Assembly: GCA_040385105.1 (NCBI GenBank) | Contig: JAZKHY010000025.1 | Coordinates: 1-64,000, forward strand | Length of the DNA: 64,000 nt | Origin: JACMQX01 sp040385105 | Lineage (GTDB): Bacteria; Pseudomonadota; Gammaproteobacteria; Burkholderiales; Burkholderiaceae_C | Reading direction: 5' to 3' | Shown here: piece by piece, positions 51,700 through 59,479 of the stretch | How positions within the stretch are numbered: position 1 is the first letter of the stretch | Layout: each line of letters begins with the position of its first letter | Position numbers and translations under genes: made by a program | Notes under the pieces: model-generated | Told to the model about the DNA's origin: nothing | The model's input: only the letters and a program-made list of their open reading frames with translations | The model's database searches: none

Positions 51700-52641
51700 A
51701 TGGCAAACCCCACCCCCGACCCGTCAGACATTGCAGCGGCAGTGCCTGAATCAGACGACGACCGCCCCGCCTGCGTCCTGTGTTTCAACGCCAGCGACCC
51801 GAGCGGCGCCGGCGGCATCGCGGGCGATGTCACGGCCATTGCATCGGTCGGGGCCCATGCCCTGCCCATCGTCACCGGCGCCTATGCCCGCGACACCGCC
51901 GAGATCTTCGACCACTTCCCGTTTGACGAGGAAGTGGTGGCCGAGCAGGCCCGCGCCATACTTGAGGATGTGCCGGTGCAGGTCATCAAGGTCGGCTTTG
52001 CCGGCACGCCCGAGAACCTGGCGACCATTGCCGGCATCGCCGCCGACTATGCCGATGTGCCGCTGGTGGCCTATATGCCCAACCTGTCCTGGTGGGACGA
52101 AGGCCAGATCGACCTGTACCTGGACGCCTTCCGCGAGCTGATGCTGCCGCAAACCACAGTGTTGGTGGGAAACCACAGTACGCTGTGGCGCTGGCTGCTG
52201 CCCGACTGGGGCAGCGAGCGCAGCCCGACGGCGCGCGACATTGCCAAGGCCGCCGCGCAGGTGGGTGTGCCCTATACGCTGGTCACCGGCATCCCCCTGC
52301 CCGAGCAGCACCTGGACAATGTGCTGGCCTCCCCGCAGGCCGTGCTGGCCAGCGCCAAGTTCGAGCGCTTCGAGGCCGTCTTCTCCGGCGCGGGCGACAC
52401 GCTGTCGGCCGCCCTGGCGGCCCTGCTCGCCAGCGGCACCGACCTGGCCGGCGCCTGCACCGAGGCCCTGAGCTACCTGGACCGCTGCCTGGATGCGGGC
52501 TTTCGCCCCGGCATGGGCAATGTCGTGCCCGACCGCCTGTTCTGGGCCCAGCCCGAGGGCGAGGAAGGCGCGGAACTGACCGAAGACGAAATCCGGGCGA
52601 TGCAGGCCTTTGACATGCCGACGCTCGACACAAAACACTGA
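51700..52641 (+). CDS. thiD: Bifunctional hydroxymethylpyrimidine/phosphomethylpyrimidine kinase
   Basis: A 313-residue ribokinase-fold kinase of thiamine synthesis. The substrate region is NASDPSGAGGIAGDVTAIAS, and the C-terminal anion hole and catalytic Asp lie in FSGAGDTLSAALAALL. It phosphorylates HMP and HMP-phosphate. It is longer than E. coli ThiD (266) because of an acidic N-terminus and a charged tail. The ATG at 51700 is the conservative start; an in-frame ATG at 51640 would add a basic segment. It is divergent from rubredoxin and lies 4 nt before hemL. Confidence 0.88.
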   Translation: MANPTPDPSDIAAAVPESDDDRPACVLCFNASDPSGAGGIAGDVTAIASVGAHALPIVTGAYARDTAEIFDHFPFDEEVVAEQARAILEDVPVQVIKVGFAGTPENLATIAGIAADYADVPLVAYMPNLSWWDEGQIDLYLDAFRELMLPQTTVLVGNHSTLWRWLLPDWGSERSPTARDIAKAAAQVGVPYTLVTGIPLPEQHLDNVLASPQAVLASAKFERFEAVFSGAGDTLSAALAALLASGTDLAGACTEALSYLDRCLDAGFRPGMGNVVPDRLFWAQPEGEEGAELTEDEIRAMQAFDMPTLDTKH

Positions 52642-52645
52642 CACC

Positions 52646-53944
52646 ATGGACCTGAACGAACAACTTTTCTCCCGTGCGCGCGAAGTCATCCCCGGCGGCG
52701 TGAATTCGCCGGTACGCGCGTTCCGCGCCGTGGGCGGCACGCCGCGCTTCGTGCAGCGCGCCCAGGGCGCGTATTTCTGGGATGCGAACGACACCCGCTA
52801 CATCGACTACATCGGCTCCTGGGGCCCGATGATCCTGGGCCATGGCCACCCGGCCGTGGTGGAGGCGGTGCAGAAGGCCGTGCTGGAAGGCTTCTCGTTC
52901 GGTGCGCCGACCGAGCGCGAGATCGAGCTGGCCGAAGAAATTCTGCAGCTCGTACCGTCCATGGACATGGTGCGCCTGGTCAGCTCTGGCACCGAAGCCG
53001 CCATGAGCGCCATCCGCCTGGCGCGCGGCGCCACCGGGCGCAGCAAGCTCATCAAGTTCGAGGGCTGCTACCACGGCCATGCGGATGCATTGCTGGTCAA
53101 GGCCGGCTCGGGCCTGGCCACCTTCGGCAACCCGACCAGCGCCGGCGTGCCGCCTGAAGTGGTGCAGCACACGCTGGTGCTCGAATACAACAACATCGAG
53201 CAACTGGAAGAGGCTTTCACGCTGCACGGCAAGGAACTGGCCTGCCTGATGATCGAGCCGATTGCCGGCAACATGAACTTCGTGCGCGCGAGCGTGCCGT
53301 TCATGAAGCGCTGCCGCGAGCTGTGCACACAGTACGGTGCGCTGCTGGTGTTTGACGAAGTCATGACGGGCTTCCGCGTGGCGCTGGGCAGTGCGCAAAG
53401 CGTCTATGCACGCGAGATCGAGGGCTTCCGGCCCGACATTTCCGTGCTGGGCAAGGTCATCGGCGGCGGCATGCCGCTGGCAGCTTTTGGCGGGCCGCGC
53501 GCCATCATGGAGCACCTGGCGCCGCTCGGGCCGGTGTACCAGGCCGGGACGCTGTCAGGCAACCCGGTCGCCACTGCCTGCGGCCTGGCCACGCTGCGCG
53601 AGATCCGCAAACCCGGGTTCTTTGAATCGCTGTCGGCCAAGACGCGTTCGCTCGTTGATGGCTTGTCTGCCGCCGCCAAGGCTGAAGGCGTTGCTTTCAG
53701 CGCGGATTGCGAAGGCGGGATGTTCGGCTTCTTCCTGCTGGACACCTTGCCGCAGAACTACCCGGCCGTCATGAAGAGTGACAGCCCGAAGTTCAACAAG
53801 CTGTTCCATGGACTGCTGGATCGGGGCGTGTACATTGCGCCTGCGCTCTATGAGGCTGGCTTTGTCAGCGCTGCTCATAGTGACGAGGATATTGCCGGGA
53901 CTGTTGCTGCTGCGCGTGAGGCGTTCAGGTCTTTGGCTTCCTGA
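52646..53944 (+). CDS. hemL: Glutamate-1-semialdehyde 2,1-aminomutase
   Basis: A 432-residue PLP enzyme that makes 5-aminolevulinate for heme. The N-terminus is REVIPGGVNSPVRAF, and the PLP-binding Lys270 lies in VLGKVIGGGMPLAAFGG. GCYHGHADALLVKAGSG and LVFDEVMTGFR are present. The ATG at 52646 is 4 nt after the thiD stop, so the two genes are probably co-transcribed. The genomic island with the NYN and anticodon-nuclease genes begins just downstream of its stop. Confidence 0.97.
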   Translation: MDLNEQLFSRAREVIPGGVNSPVRAFRAVGGTPRFVQRAQGAYFWDANDTRYIDYIGSWGPMILGHGHPAVVEAVQKAVLEGFSFGAPTEREIELAEEILQLVPSMDMVRLVSSGTEAAMSAIRLARGATGRSKLIKFEGCYHGHADALLVKAGSGLATFGNPTSAGVPPEVVQHTLVLEYNNIEQLEEAFTLHGKELACLMIEPIAGNMNFVRASVPFMKRCRELCTQYGALLVFDEVMTGFRVALGSAQSVYAREIEGFRPDISVLGKVIGGGMPLAAFGGPRAIMEHLAPLGPVYQAGTLSGNPVATACGLATLREIRKPGFFESLSAKTRSLVDGLSAAAKAEGVAFSADCEGGMFGFFLLDTLPQNYPAVMKSDSPKFNKLFHGLLDRGVYIAPALYEAGFVSAAHSDEDIAGTVAAAREAFRSLAS

Positions 53945-53996
53945 GGCGCTTTCTCGCGCGTGCTGCTTCTGGCGGCTGCTTCTGGTTTCTGCCCCA

Positions 53997-54103
53997 CAGG
54001 TTGGCGGCGACGGGCACCCGCCTCCGCTCATGTCCTCCTGTCTGGCTTCGCCAGCCATTCCCCCTTTACTTCGCTGCGGCGGGTACCCATCACCGCCAAC
54101 CTG
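53997..54103 (-). repeat. Hairpin element, copy 1 (minus orientation)
   Basis: Two 26-nt arms (53997-54022 and 54078-54103) are inverted repeats. The three differences become G-U pairs only in minus-strand RNA, so the structure is read from that strand. The enclosed 55 nt carry a core GCAGCGAAGTAAAGGGGGA, a small inner hairpin (CTGGC-GAA-GCCAG) and GGAGGACATGAGCGGA. The same core, spacing and 55-nt loop recur at 57471-57573 on the plus strand with unrelated arm sequences. The 443-bp gap downstream of hemL holds this element and the folded leader, but no credible protein gene. Confidence 0.8.
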
Positions 54104-54140
54104 CTGCGCTTTTGGTAGGGCTCCGTCGCGGGCGCGGCTC

Positions 54141-54146
54141 TATACT
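54141..54146 (+). promoter_or_regulatory. Candidate -10 element for the NYN leader transcript
   Basis: TATACT at 54141-54146 differs from the TATAAT consensus at one base and lies about 35 nt before the folded leader that precedes the NYN gene. No convincing -35 hexamer is present at the right distance, so this is only a suggestion for where the leader RNA could begin (about 54153). Confidence 0.3.
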
Positions 54147-54181
54147 TTGCCCGTCGCGCCAAAAAAGCGTGATACGGGATT

Positions 54182-54367
54182 GGAGTCCCGGTGCGACTGA
54201 GGCGAAAGCCGCAGTAGATCAGGTCGAGCCTTGCGGCTTTTGCATCTGTGCCCCCGTTTTGGTGGCCCGGATGTGGGGGCGCAAGCCCCGCCGTCAATCG
54301 TCTCGGTCGCACGGTACTCCAACTCATTCGGGCCACCGCCATTGATTTCGAATGGTGGTGGTTTATT
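54182..54367 (+). ncRNA. Structured leader RNA upstream of the NYN gene (C4/CI-antisense-like architecture)
   Basis: Plus-strand RNA here can form an outer stem of about 18 bp (54182-54201 with 54302-54320; one bulge, one mismatch). It encloses a 12-bp stem (54202-54213 / 54232-54243) and a 9-bp stem (54247-54255 / 54275-54283). The loop of the last stem holds GGTGGCCCGGATG (54261-54273), complementary over 13 nt to CATTCGGGCCACC at 54325-54337. That target overlaps the 5' arm of a terminator-like hairpin at 54333-54361. The two pairings exclude each other, as in attenuators and in the phage P4/P1 CI/C4 RNAs. It may be a leader, a separate antisense RNA, or both. Confidence 0.65.
54333..54367 (+). 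terminator. Terminator-like hairpin before the NYN gene
   Basis: CCACCGCCATT (54333-54343) pairs with AATGGTGGTGG (54351-54361) over 11 bp with one G-U pair and a 7-nt loop, followed by TTTATT. It lies 26 nt before the NYN start. Its 5' arm shares five bases with the target of the upstream loop sequence, so formation could be switched. The U-run is modest, so termination strength is uncertain. Confidence 0.55.
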
Positions 54368-54387
54368 CAACCGACCGGGCACACACC

Positions 54388-54885
54388 ATGACGACAACGG
54401 CCACAACCACCCACCTCAAGTCGAACCTCGCAGTACTCATCGACGCGGAAAACATCAGCGCCGCGCACATCCCCGCAATCATCGCGAAGATCGCCGAGGA
54501 CTACGGCAATGCAACAGTGCGACGTGTCTACGGCGACTGGACCACACCACAGCTCACGCCATGGAAGAAAGCACTGGAATCACAAGCGCTCCGCCCCAGC
54601 CAGCAGTTCCGCCACATCAAGGGCAAGAACTCGTCAGACGGCGCACTGATCATGGACGCCATGGAACTGCTTCATGCCCGCGAGGTGGATGGCTTCTGCA
54701 TCGTCTCGTCCGACAGCGACTTCACCGGCCTCGCCACCCGCATCCGTGAGAAGGGTTTGCGCGTCTATGGCTTCGGCATGAAACAGACGATGCGGGCGTT
54801 TGTCGCAGCTTGTGACGAGTTTGTCTTCCTTGATGCGGAACACCTCATTGATGTGCGACTCGAAGACATCGTTTCAATCGGATAA
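54388..54885 (+). CDS. NYN-domain (PIN-like) ribonuclease
   Basis: A 165-residue protein that is almost only a NYN domain of the LabA-like type. Acidic and polar active-site residues are visible: Asp19 and Asn22 in LIDAENIS, Asp84 and Asp90 in NSSDGALIMDAMELL, and Asp109/Asp111 in IVSSDSDFTGLA. NYN proteins are metal-dependent RNases; many carry a C-terminal OST-HTH RNA-binding domain, which is absent here. The ATG at 54388 is chosen because LAVLIDAEN then sits near the N-terminus; no ribosome-binding site is evident. The folded leader precedes it, and the RloC-like gene follows after a large palindrome. An RNA-degrading effector or regulator role is inferred. Confidence 0.87.
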   Translation: MTTTATTTHLKSNLAVLIDAENISAAHIPAIIAKIAEDYGNATVRRVYGDWTTPQLTPWKKALESQALRPSQQFRHIKGKNSSDGALIMDAMELLHAREVDGFCIVSSDSDFTGLATRIREKGLRVYGFGMKQTMRAFVAACDEFVFLDAEHLIDVRLEDIVSIG

Positions 54886-54912
54886 AGACTTTGACCGAAT
54901 GTTGAGCCCGCT

Positions 54913-54946
54913 TCGTGCTTCAAGGGCGTACGCCCTTGAAGCACGA
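54913..54946. repeat. Perfect 34-bp palindrome between NYN and RloC-like genes
   Basis: Every base from 54913 to 54946 matches its complement around the centre GTAC (54928-54931), giving 17 bp on each side (half-site TCGTGCTTCAAGGGCGT). No U-run follows on either strand, so it is not a standard terminator. It lies in the 133-bp gap between the two genes of the island. It could be a cruciform or hairpin that limits read-through into the nuclease gene, a processing site, or a binding site for a dimeric protein. Confidence 0.85.
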
Positions 54947-55018
54947 GAGCCGACCTTGTAGACTGAAGCAACATTCTGTTGCAAACAGCCTGAGGGGCAC
55001 TATAGGGGGACCGACTCG

Positions 55019-57445
55019 GTGATCAATCAGATAGACATAGCCAGCTTTGGCAGCTTTCAAGGTTTTGATTGGAAAAAGACCGTTAGGGACAACGGGAAGA
55101 ACGTCAAACCGTTCCAGCGTCTGAACATCCTCTATGGACGCAACTATTCTGGCAAGACAACACTCTCTCGCATCTTCCGTTCCCTTGAGACTCGCAAGCT
55201 CCCGCTAAACTACGTGGGCTCGTCCTTCACCGTCACAGGTGACAAAGGTGCAGTAACCCATGCTGGCCTGCCGACCCACAACTATGACGTCCGGGTCTAC
55301 AACCGCGACTTCGTGACCGACAACCTGAGCTTCTTGGTCAATCAGGAAGTTGGTGGCGTCATCAAGACTTTCGCTATCGTCGGTGAGCAGAACAAGGAAA
55401 TTGACGACGCTATTGCTGCCATTGAGGCCAAGCTTGGAAGCTTGGAAGGCAAAGCTGGACTGCGCTTTGATCTGGAAGCCAAGAGGAAAGAGCGCGATCG
55501 CACCCAATCTGCCCATACCACGGCGTCAAATGGCCTGGAGGATAAGCTGCGTTCACATGCCGCGGAGAAAATCAAAAAGAACCGTCAGTACGGCATCGCC
55601 GTCTACAACATTGACCACATCAAACGCGACATTGCTTCCACCAAGAAGCCCGGCTTTGTCGCACTCACCACAGAGGAGCAGGCAGGCAGACTCAACTTGC
55701 TCAAGCAAGAAGCCCTGCCTGACATTACTGGCACCCTGGCCATCACCCTCAAACTGGAGTCTTTGACGGCCACTGCCAAACCTCTGCTCTCCCAGGCGAT
55801 CACCCCGACCAAGGCGATTGAAGAACTGCTCAAAGACAGCGCCTTGCAACTCTGGGTCAAGCAGGGGATGGGGCACCACCGAGACAAACGAAGCACCTGT
55901 GCGTTCTGCCGCCAAGAGCTGCCGCACGACATCTGGCAGGTACTCGATGAGCATTTCAGCAAGGAGTCTGGTGAATTAGAAGCGTCGTTGGACGCGGTCA
56001 TTACATCAGTCACAAACGAGATCAACGCCATTGCAAGCCACAACACCTTCACAGGTGCTCAGTTTTACGCTGACGAACGCACCGCATATGAAGCAAGCAG
56101 CAAAGCGCTTTCGCAAGCTCTTTCTATCTACAAAAAGGACTTGGAAGCGCTGAAGAAATCGCTTGAGATCCGGAAAAACAACCTGTTCCAGCCAGTTTCT
56201 CTGAATAATCCTTTGCATGACGCAATGGAAATTGGAAAGCATGTTGACGATATCAATGCGCTTATCGTCACGAGCAACGGCAAAACCGCCACTTTGGAAA
56301 AGGACAAGACCGCTGCTAGAGATGCACTACGCCTCGCTGACGTGTTTGCGTTCGCTGATGCGATCACCTACACCAAGGAACTTGACCGCATCGCGACTCT
56401 GAAGACCGAGGCCGACACGGCAAGCACGACCCATACGGATGCGGAAAAAGAGATTCGTGACGCTGAAGCAGAAGTCCAAGCCTTGAGAGCCAAGCAGAAG
56501 GACGAGCGAAAAGGAGCCGAGCGGGTCAACTCCCTGCTCAATAACTTTTTCGGCCATGACGGCATCAAGCTAGAAGCCCGCGACGATGCTGACAAAGCCA
56601 CAGTCAAGTTTGAGATCACGAGAGATGGAAAGGCTGCGTACAACCTGAGTGAAGGCGAGTGCAGCCTTATCGCATTCTGCTACTTCATAGCAAAACTTGA
56701 CGACCCAGAGACCAAGGGCAAAGACTTGATCATCTACATTGATGATCCAATCTCAAGCTTAGACGGCAATCACATATTCTTCATGTTCAGTTTGATCGAG
56801 AGCTTGATCGCAAAGCCGAGCAAGAAGCCAGACGGCTCGAACTCATATCGCTACAAGCAACTTTTCATATCCACGCACAACTTGGACTTCTTGAAATACC
56901 TCAAGAGGCTGTCTATTCCGACCAAAAAGATTCCGGCCGGAGAGGGTAAGACCAAGAGTGTCAGCGATCATGAGCACTTCATGATCGAGCGCAATGGGGC
57001 GTCAAGCAGCATCCTGCTCATGCCGTCCTATCTCAAAGACTACATCACGGAATTTCACTACCTCTTCCACCAAATCTACAAGTGCAAGAACCAAGCTGCG
57101 GCGGCAGATAACCATGAACCCTTCTTCGGTTTTGGCAACAATTTGCGGAAATTTTTGGAAGCGTTCCTTTTCTTCAAGTATCCATATCACGACGATAGAA
57201 ACGATACCTTTGAACGAATTAGGAAGTTTTTTGGAGAAGAGGAAGACACTGCCGTTGCACTCATTAACCGTCTCAACAACGAGTTCTCTCACCTCGAAGC
57301 CGTCCCTGATCGCGGCTTCAAGCCGGTTGAAATTCCCGAGATCGCCAAAGTGGCAAACTACGTTTTGGACAAAATTTACGCTGCTGACAAGGTGCAATAC
57401 AACGCCTTGCTAAAGAGCATTGGTGAGCCAGAGCGCGTTGCCTGA
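55019..57445 (+). CDS. rloC: RloC-type anticodon nuclease (AAA/ABC ATPase with zinc hook)
   Basis: An 808-residue protein with a split ABC ATPase. Walker A is GRNYSGKTT (40-48). A coiled-coil insertion carries a zinc hook, Cys294-x2-Cys297 (STCAFCRQEL). The signature is LSEGE (543-547), Walker B ends at Asp575/Asp576 (IYIDDPISSLD), and the switch His is His620. The C-terminal domain has Arg710-x3-Glu714 (NNLRKFLEAF) and His758 (NNEFSHLE), the triad of PrrC/RloC anticodon nucleases. The zinc hook distinguishes RloC from PrrC. Such enzymes cut tRNA anticodon loops upon DNA damage or phage attack. GTG start with AGGGGGA upstream. Visibly lower G+C than neighbours suggests transfer. Confidence 0.88.
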   Translation: MINQIDIASFGSFQGFDWKKTVRDNGKNVKPFQRLNILYGRNYSGKTTLSRIFRSLETRKLPLNYVGSSFTVTGDKGAVTHAGLPTHNYDVRVYNRDFVTDNLSFLVNQEVGGVIKTFAIVGEQNKEIDDAIAAIEAKLGSLEGKAGLRFDLEAKRKERDRTQSAHTTASNGLEDKLRSHAAEKIKKNRQYGIAVYNIDHIKRDIASTKKPGFVALTTEEQAGRLNLLKQEALPDITGTLAITLKLESLTATAKPLLSQAITPTKAIEELLKDSALQLWVKQGMGHHRDKRSTCAFCRQELPHDIWQVLDEHFSKESGELEASLDAVITSVTNEINAIASHNTFTGAQFYADERTAYEASSKALSQALSIYKKDLEALKKSLEIRKNNLFQPVSLNNPLHDAMEIGKHVDDINALIVTSNGKTATLEKDKTAARDALRLADVFAFADAITYTKELDRIATLKTEADTASTTHTDAEKEIRDAEAEVQALRAKQKDERKGAERVNSLLNNFFGHDGIKLEARDDADKATVKFEITRDGKAAYNLSEGECSLIAFCYFIAKLDDPETKGKDLIIYIDDPISSLDGNHIFFMFSLIESLIAKPSKKPDGSNSYRYKQLFISTHNLDFLKYLKRLSIPTKKIPAGEGKTKSVSDHEHFMIERNGASSSILLMPSYLKDYITEFHYLFHQIYKCKNQAAAADNHEPFFGFGNNLRKFLEAFLFFKYPYHDDRNDTFERIRKFFGEEEDTAVALINRLNNEFSHLEAVPDRGFKPVEIPEIAKVANYVLDKIYAADKVQYNALLKSIGEPERVA

Positions 57446-57470
57446 TCTTCGTGGGAAATGAGCACCACCA

Positions 57471-57573
57471 GATCAGGTGGGTAGGGCGCTCTGCGCAGCG
57501 AAATAAAGGGGGAGCCCCGGCCCTAGGCCGGGCGGAGGACATTCGCGGAGCAGAGTGCCCTGCCCGCCTGATC
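57471..57573 (+). repeat. Hairpin element, copy 2 (plus orientation)
   Basis: Arms 57471-57494 and 57550-57573 (24 nt) are inverted repeats with three differences that are all G-U pairs in plus-strand RNA. The 55-nt loop carries GCAGCGAAATAAAGGGGGA (18 of 19 identical to copy 1), an inner hairpin GCCCcGGCC-CTA-GGCCGGGC of unrelated sequence, and GGAGGACATTCGCGGA (14 of 16 identical). The arms share no sequence with copy 1. It begins 25 nt after the RloC-like stop and points away from the cassette, mirroring copy 1. It could serve as a terminator, a mobile repeat end or a small RNA. Confidence 0.8.
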
Positions 57574-57607
57574 CCGACGCAATGCAGGCGTGAACTGCGT
57601 AAACCCT

Positions 57608-57624
57608 TTGGGGCAAAGCCCCAA
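57608..57624. terminator. Short hairpin downstream of purH
   Basis: TTGGGGC (57608-57614) and GCCCCAA (57618-57624) form a 7-bp stem with a 3-nt loop, 16 bp beyond the purH stop. A following U-run is weak on both strands. It may help end purH transcription or separate it from the convergent RloC-like gene. Confidence 0.4.
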
Positions 57625-57640
57625 CACTTGACCCGGGGCC

Positions 57641-59212
57641 TCAATGCCGGAAGTGCCGCACCCCAGAGAACACCATCGCAACCCCACGCTCATCGGCCGC
57701 ATCAATCACTTCCTGATCGCGCATGGACCCACCCGGTTGAATCACGCAAGTAGCGCCAGCATCAACCACCACATCCAGCCCGTCACGGAACGGGAAGAAC
57801 GCGTCACTCGCCACCACAGTCCCCTCCAGCGACAGCTGCGCATGCTGCGCCTTGATGCTGGCGATGCGGGCTGAGTCCAGCCGGCTCATCTGGCCGGCGC
57901 CGACGCCCATGGTCATGCCGTCCTTGCAGAACACGATGGCGTTGGACTTGACGTACTTGGCGACCTTCCACGCAAACAGCAGGTCTTGCAGCTGCTGCGC
58001 GGTCGGCGCCTTCTTCGTCACCACCTTCAGGTCGGCCAGTGTCAGCTCGCTGTTGTCGGCGGTCTGCATCAGCAGGCCCGAGCCGACGCGCTTGACGTCC
58101 ATCAGGTTGCGGCCGTTGTCCCAGTCGGTCTTGCCGCCGGGCGGCAGGTCGATCTGCAGGATGCGGACGTTGACCTTGGTCTTGAACACCTCCATGGCCT
58201 CGGGCGTGAAGCCGGGGGCCATCAGCACTTCAACGAACTGTTTGGAAATGGCCTGTGCCGCCGCCTCGTCCAGCGTACGGTTCAGCGCAATGATGCCGCC
58301 GAAGGCTGAAGTGGAATCAGTCTTGAAGGCCTTGCTGTACGCGTCCAGCGGGTCAGCGCCCACCGCCACGCCGCAGGGGTTGGCATGCTTCACGATGACG
58401 CAGGCCGCCTCGGTGAAACTCTTGACGCATTCCCAGGCCGCGTCGGCATCGGCGATGTTGTTGTACGACAGCTCCTTGCCCTGCAACTGCTTCGCCGTCA
58501 CCAGCGAGCCGGGCGCCGGGTACAGGTCGCGGTAGAACGCTGCCTGCTGGTGCGGGTTCTCGCCGTAGCGCAGGTCCTGCAGCTTGATGAAGCGACCGTT
58601 GGCCTGGCCGGAGAACAGCGAGTGGCTGCCATCGTCCTGGATGCGCGAGAGGTAGTCGCTGATGGCGCCGTCATAGTTGCTGATGCGGTTGAACGCGGCA
58701 ACCGACAGCGCGAACTTCGTCTTGTCGCTGAGCTTGCCGGCGGTCTTGAGCTCGCCCAGGACCAGGTCGTACTGCGACGCATCGGTCAGCACGCCCACAT
58801 CCTTCCAGTTCTTGGCGGCCGAGCGCACCATGGCCGGGCCGCCGATGTCGATGTTCTCGATCGCGTCTTCCAGCGAGCAGCCGGGTTTGGCCACCGTGGC
58901 CTCGAACGGGTAGAGGTTGACCACCAGCAGGTCAATCGTGTCGATGCCGTGCGCCTGCAGCGCCTTCATGTGTTCCGGCAGGTCGCGGCGCGCCAGCAGG
59001 CCGCCGTGCACCTTGGGGTGCAGCGTCTTGACGCGGCCGTCGAGCATCTCGGGAAAGCCGGTCACCTCGGCCACCTCGGTCACGGGCAGGCCCTTGTCGG
59101 CCAGCAGTTTGGCGGTACCGCCGGTGGACAGCAGGCGGATGCCCAGTGCGTGCAGGCCCTGGGCGAGCTCGACGACGCCGGTCTTGTCGGAAACGGAAAT
59201 CAGTGCATTCAT
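57641..59212 (-). CDS. purH: Bifunctional AICAR formyltransferase / IMP cyclohydrolase
   Basis: A 523-residue purine enzyme catalysing the last two steps to IMP. The N-terminal MGS-like IMP cyclohydrolase domain (ALISVSDKTGVVELAQGL at the start, LLSTGGTAKLL) is followed by the transformylase domain. The latter has the Lys-His pair at 275-276 (VKHANPCG) and the C-terminal DAFFPFRDGLDV. It is last in dusB-fis-purH, starting 27 nt after the fis stop, and is convergent with the RloC-like gene. In many Burkholderiales ruvC follows purH; here the island occupies that place. Confidence 0.97.
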   Translation of the reverse strand: MNALISVSDKTGVVELAQGLHALGIRLLSTGGTAKLLADKGLPVTEVAEVTGFPEMLDGRVKTLHPKVHGGLLARRDLPEHMKALQAHGIDTIDLLVVNLYPFEATVAKPGCSLEDAIENIDIGGPAMVRSAAKNWKDVGVLTDASQYDLVLGELKTAGKLSDKTKFALSVAAFNRISNYDGAISDYLSRIQDDGSHSLFSGQANGRFIKLQDLRYGENPHQQAAFYRDLYPAPGSLVTAKQLQGKELSYNNIADADAAWECVKSFTEAACVIVKHANPCGVAVGADPLDAYSKAFKTDSTSAFGGIIALNRTLDEAAAQAISKQFVEVLMAPGFTPEAMEVFKTKVNVRILQIDLPPGGKTDWDNGRNLMDVKRVGSGLLMQTADNSELTLADLKVVTKKAPTAQQLQDLLFAWKVAKYVKSNAIVFCKDGMTMGVGAGQMSRLDSARIASIKAQHAQLSLEGTVVASDAFFPFRDGLDVVVDAGATCVIQPGGSMRDQEVIDAADERGVAMVFSGVRHFRH

Positions 59213-59239
59213 ATATAGAGGGGGAAGGTCCGGTGTTTC

Positions 59240-59479
59240 TTATTTCTTGATGAGCTTGTGTTCAAGCAGCTTCTTGCGCAGGGTGTTGCGGTTGAGCCCC
59301 AGCCATTCGGCGGCCTTGGACTGGTTGTCGCCGGCCTGCTTCATCACCACCTCGAGCAGCGGCTTTTCAACAACCTTGACCAGCATGTCGTACATGCCGT
59401 CGGGCTCGGTGCCACGCAGGTCCCGGAAGTAGCCTTCCAGGCTGGTGCGCACGCATTCTTCTATCTGTTTTTTGCTCAT
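59240..59479 (-). CDS. fis: Fis family DNA-binding protein
   Basis: A 79-residue Fis-type protein: an N-terminal dimerisation helix region, then the helix-turn-helix NQSKAAEWLGLNRNTLRKKL at about residues 52-71. It bends DNA and modulates rRNA and other promoters. It overlaps the end of dusB by 4 nt (ATGA) and lies upstream of purH. It is slightly shorter than the E. coli protein (98) at the N-terminus, as is usual in Betaproteobacteria. Confidence 0.95.
   Translation of the reverse strand: MSKKQIEECVRTSLEGYFRDLRGTEPDGMYDMLVKVVEKPLLEVVMKQAGDNQSKAAEWLGLNRNTLRKKLLEHKLIKK

Noticed and set aside
54001..54345. Open frames of about 105-115 codons on both strands in the hemL-NYN gap
   Set aside because: They run across the hairpin element and folded leader, have no recognisable domain, and their composition is explained by the GC-rich inverted repeats.
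55019..57445. PrrC rather than RloC, or an SMC/RecN-type repair ATPase
   Set aside because: The zinc-hook CxxC and large size argue against PrrC; the C-terminal R-x3-E...H domain is absent from SMC/RecN proteins.
53945..57640. Prophage, transposon or integron origin of the nuclease island
   Set aside because: No integrase, transposase, resolvase, tRNA target or clear direct-repeat attachment sites were seen; only the two hairpin elements mark the ends.
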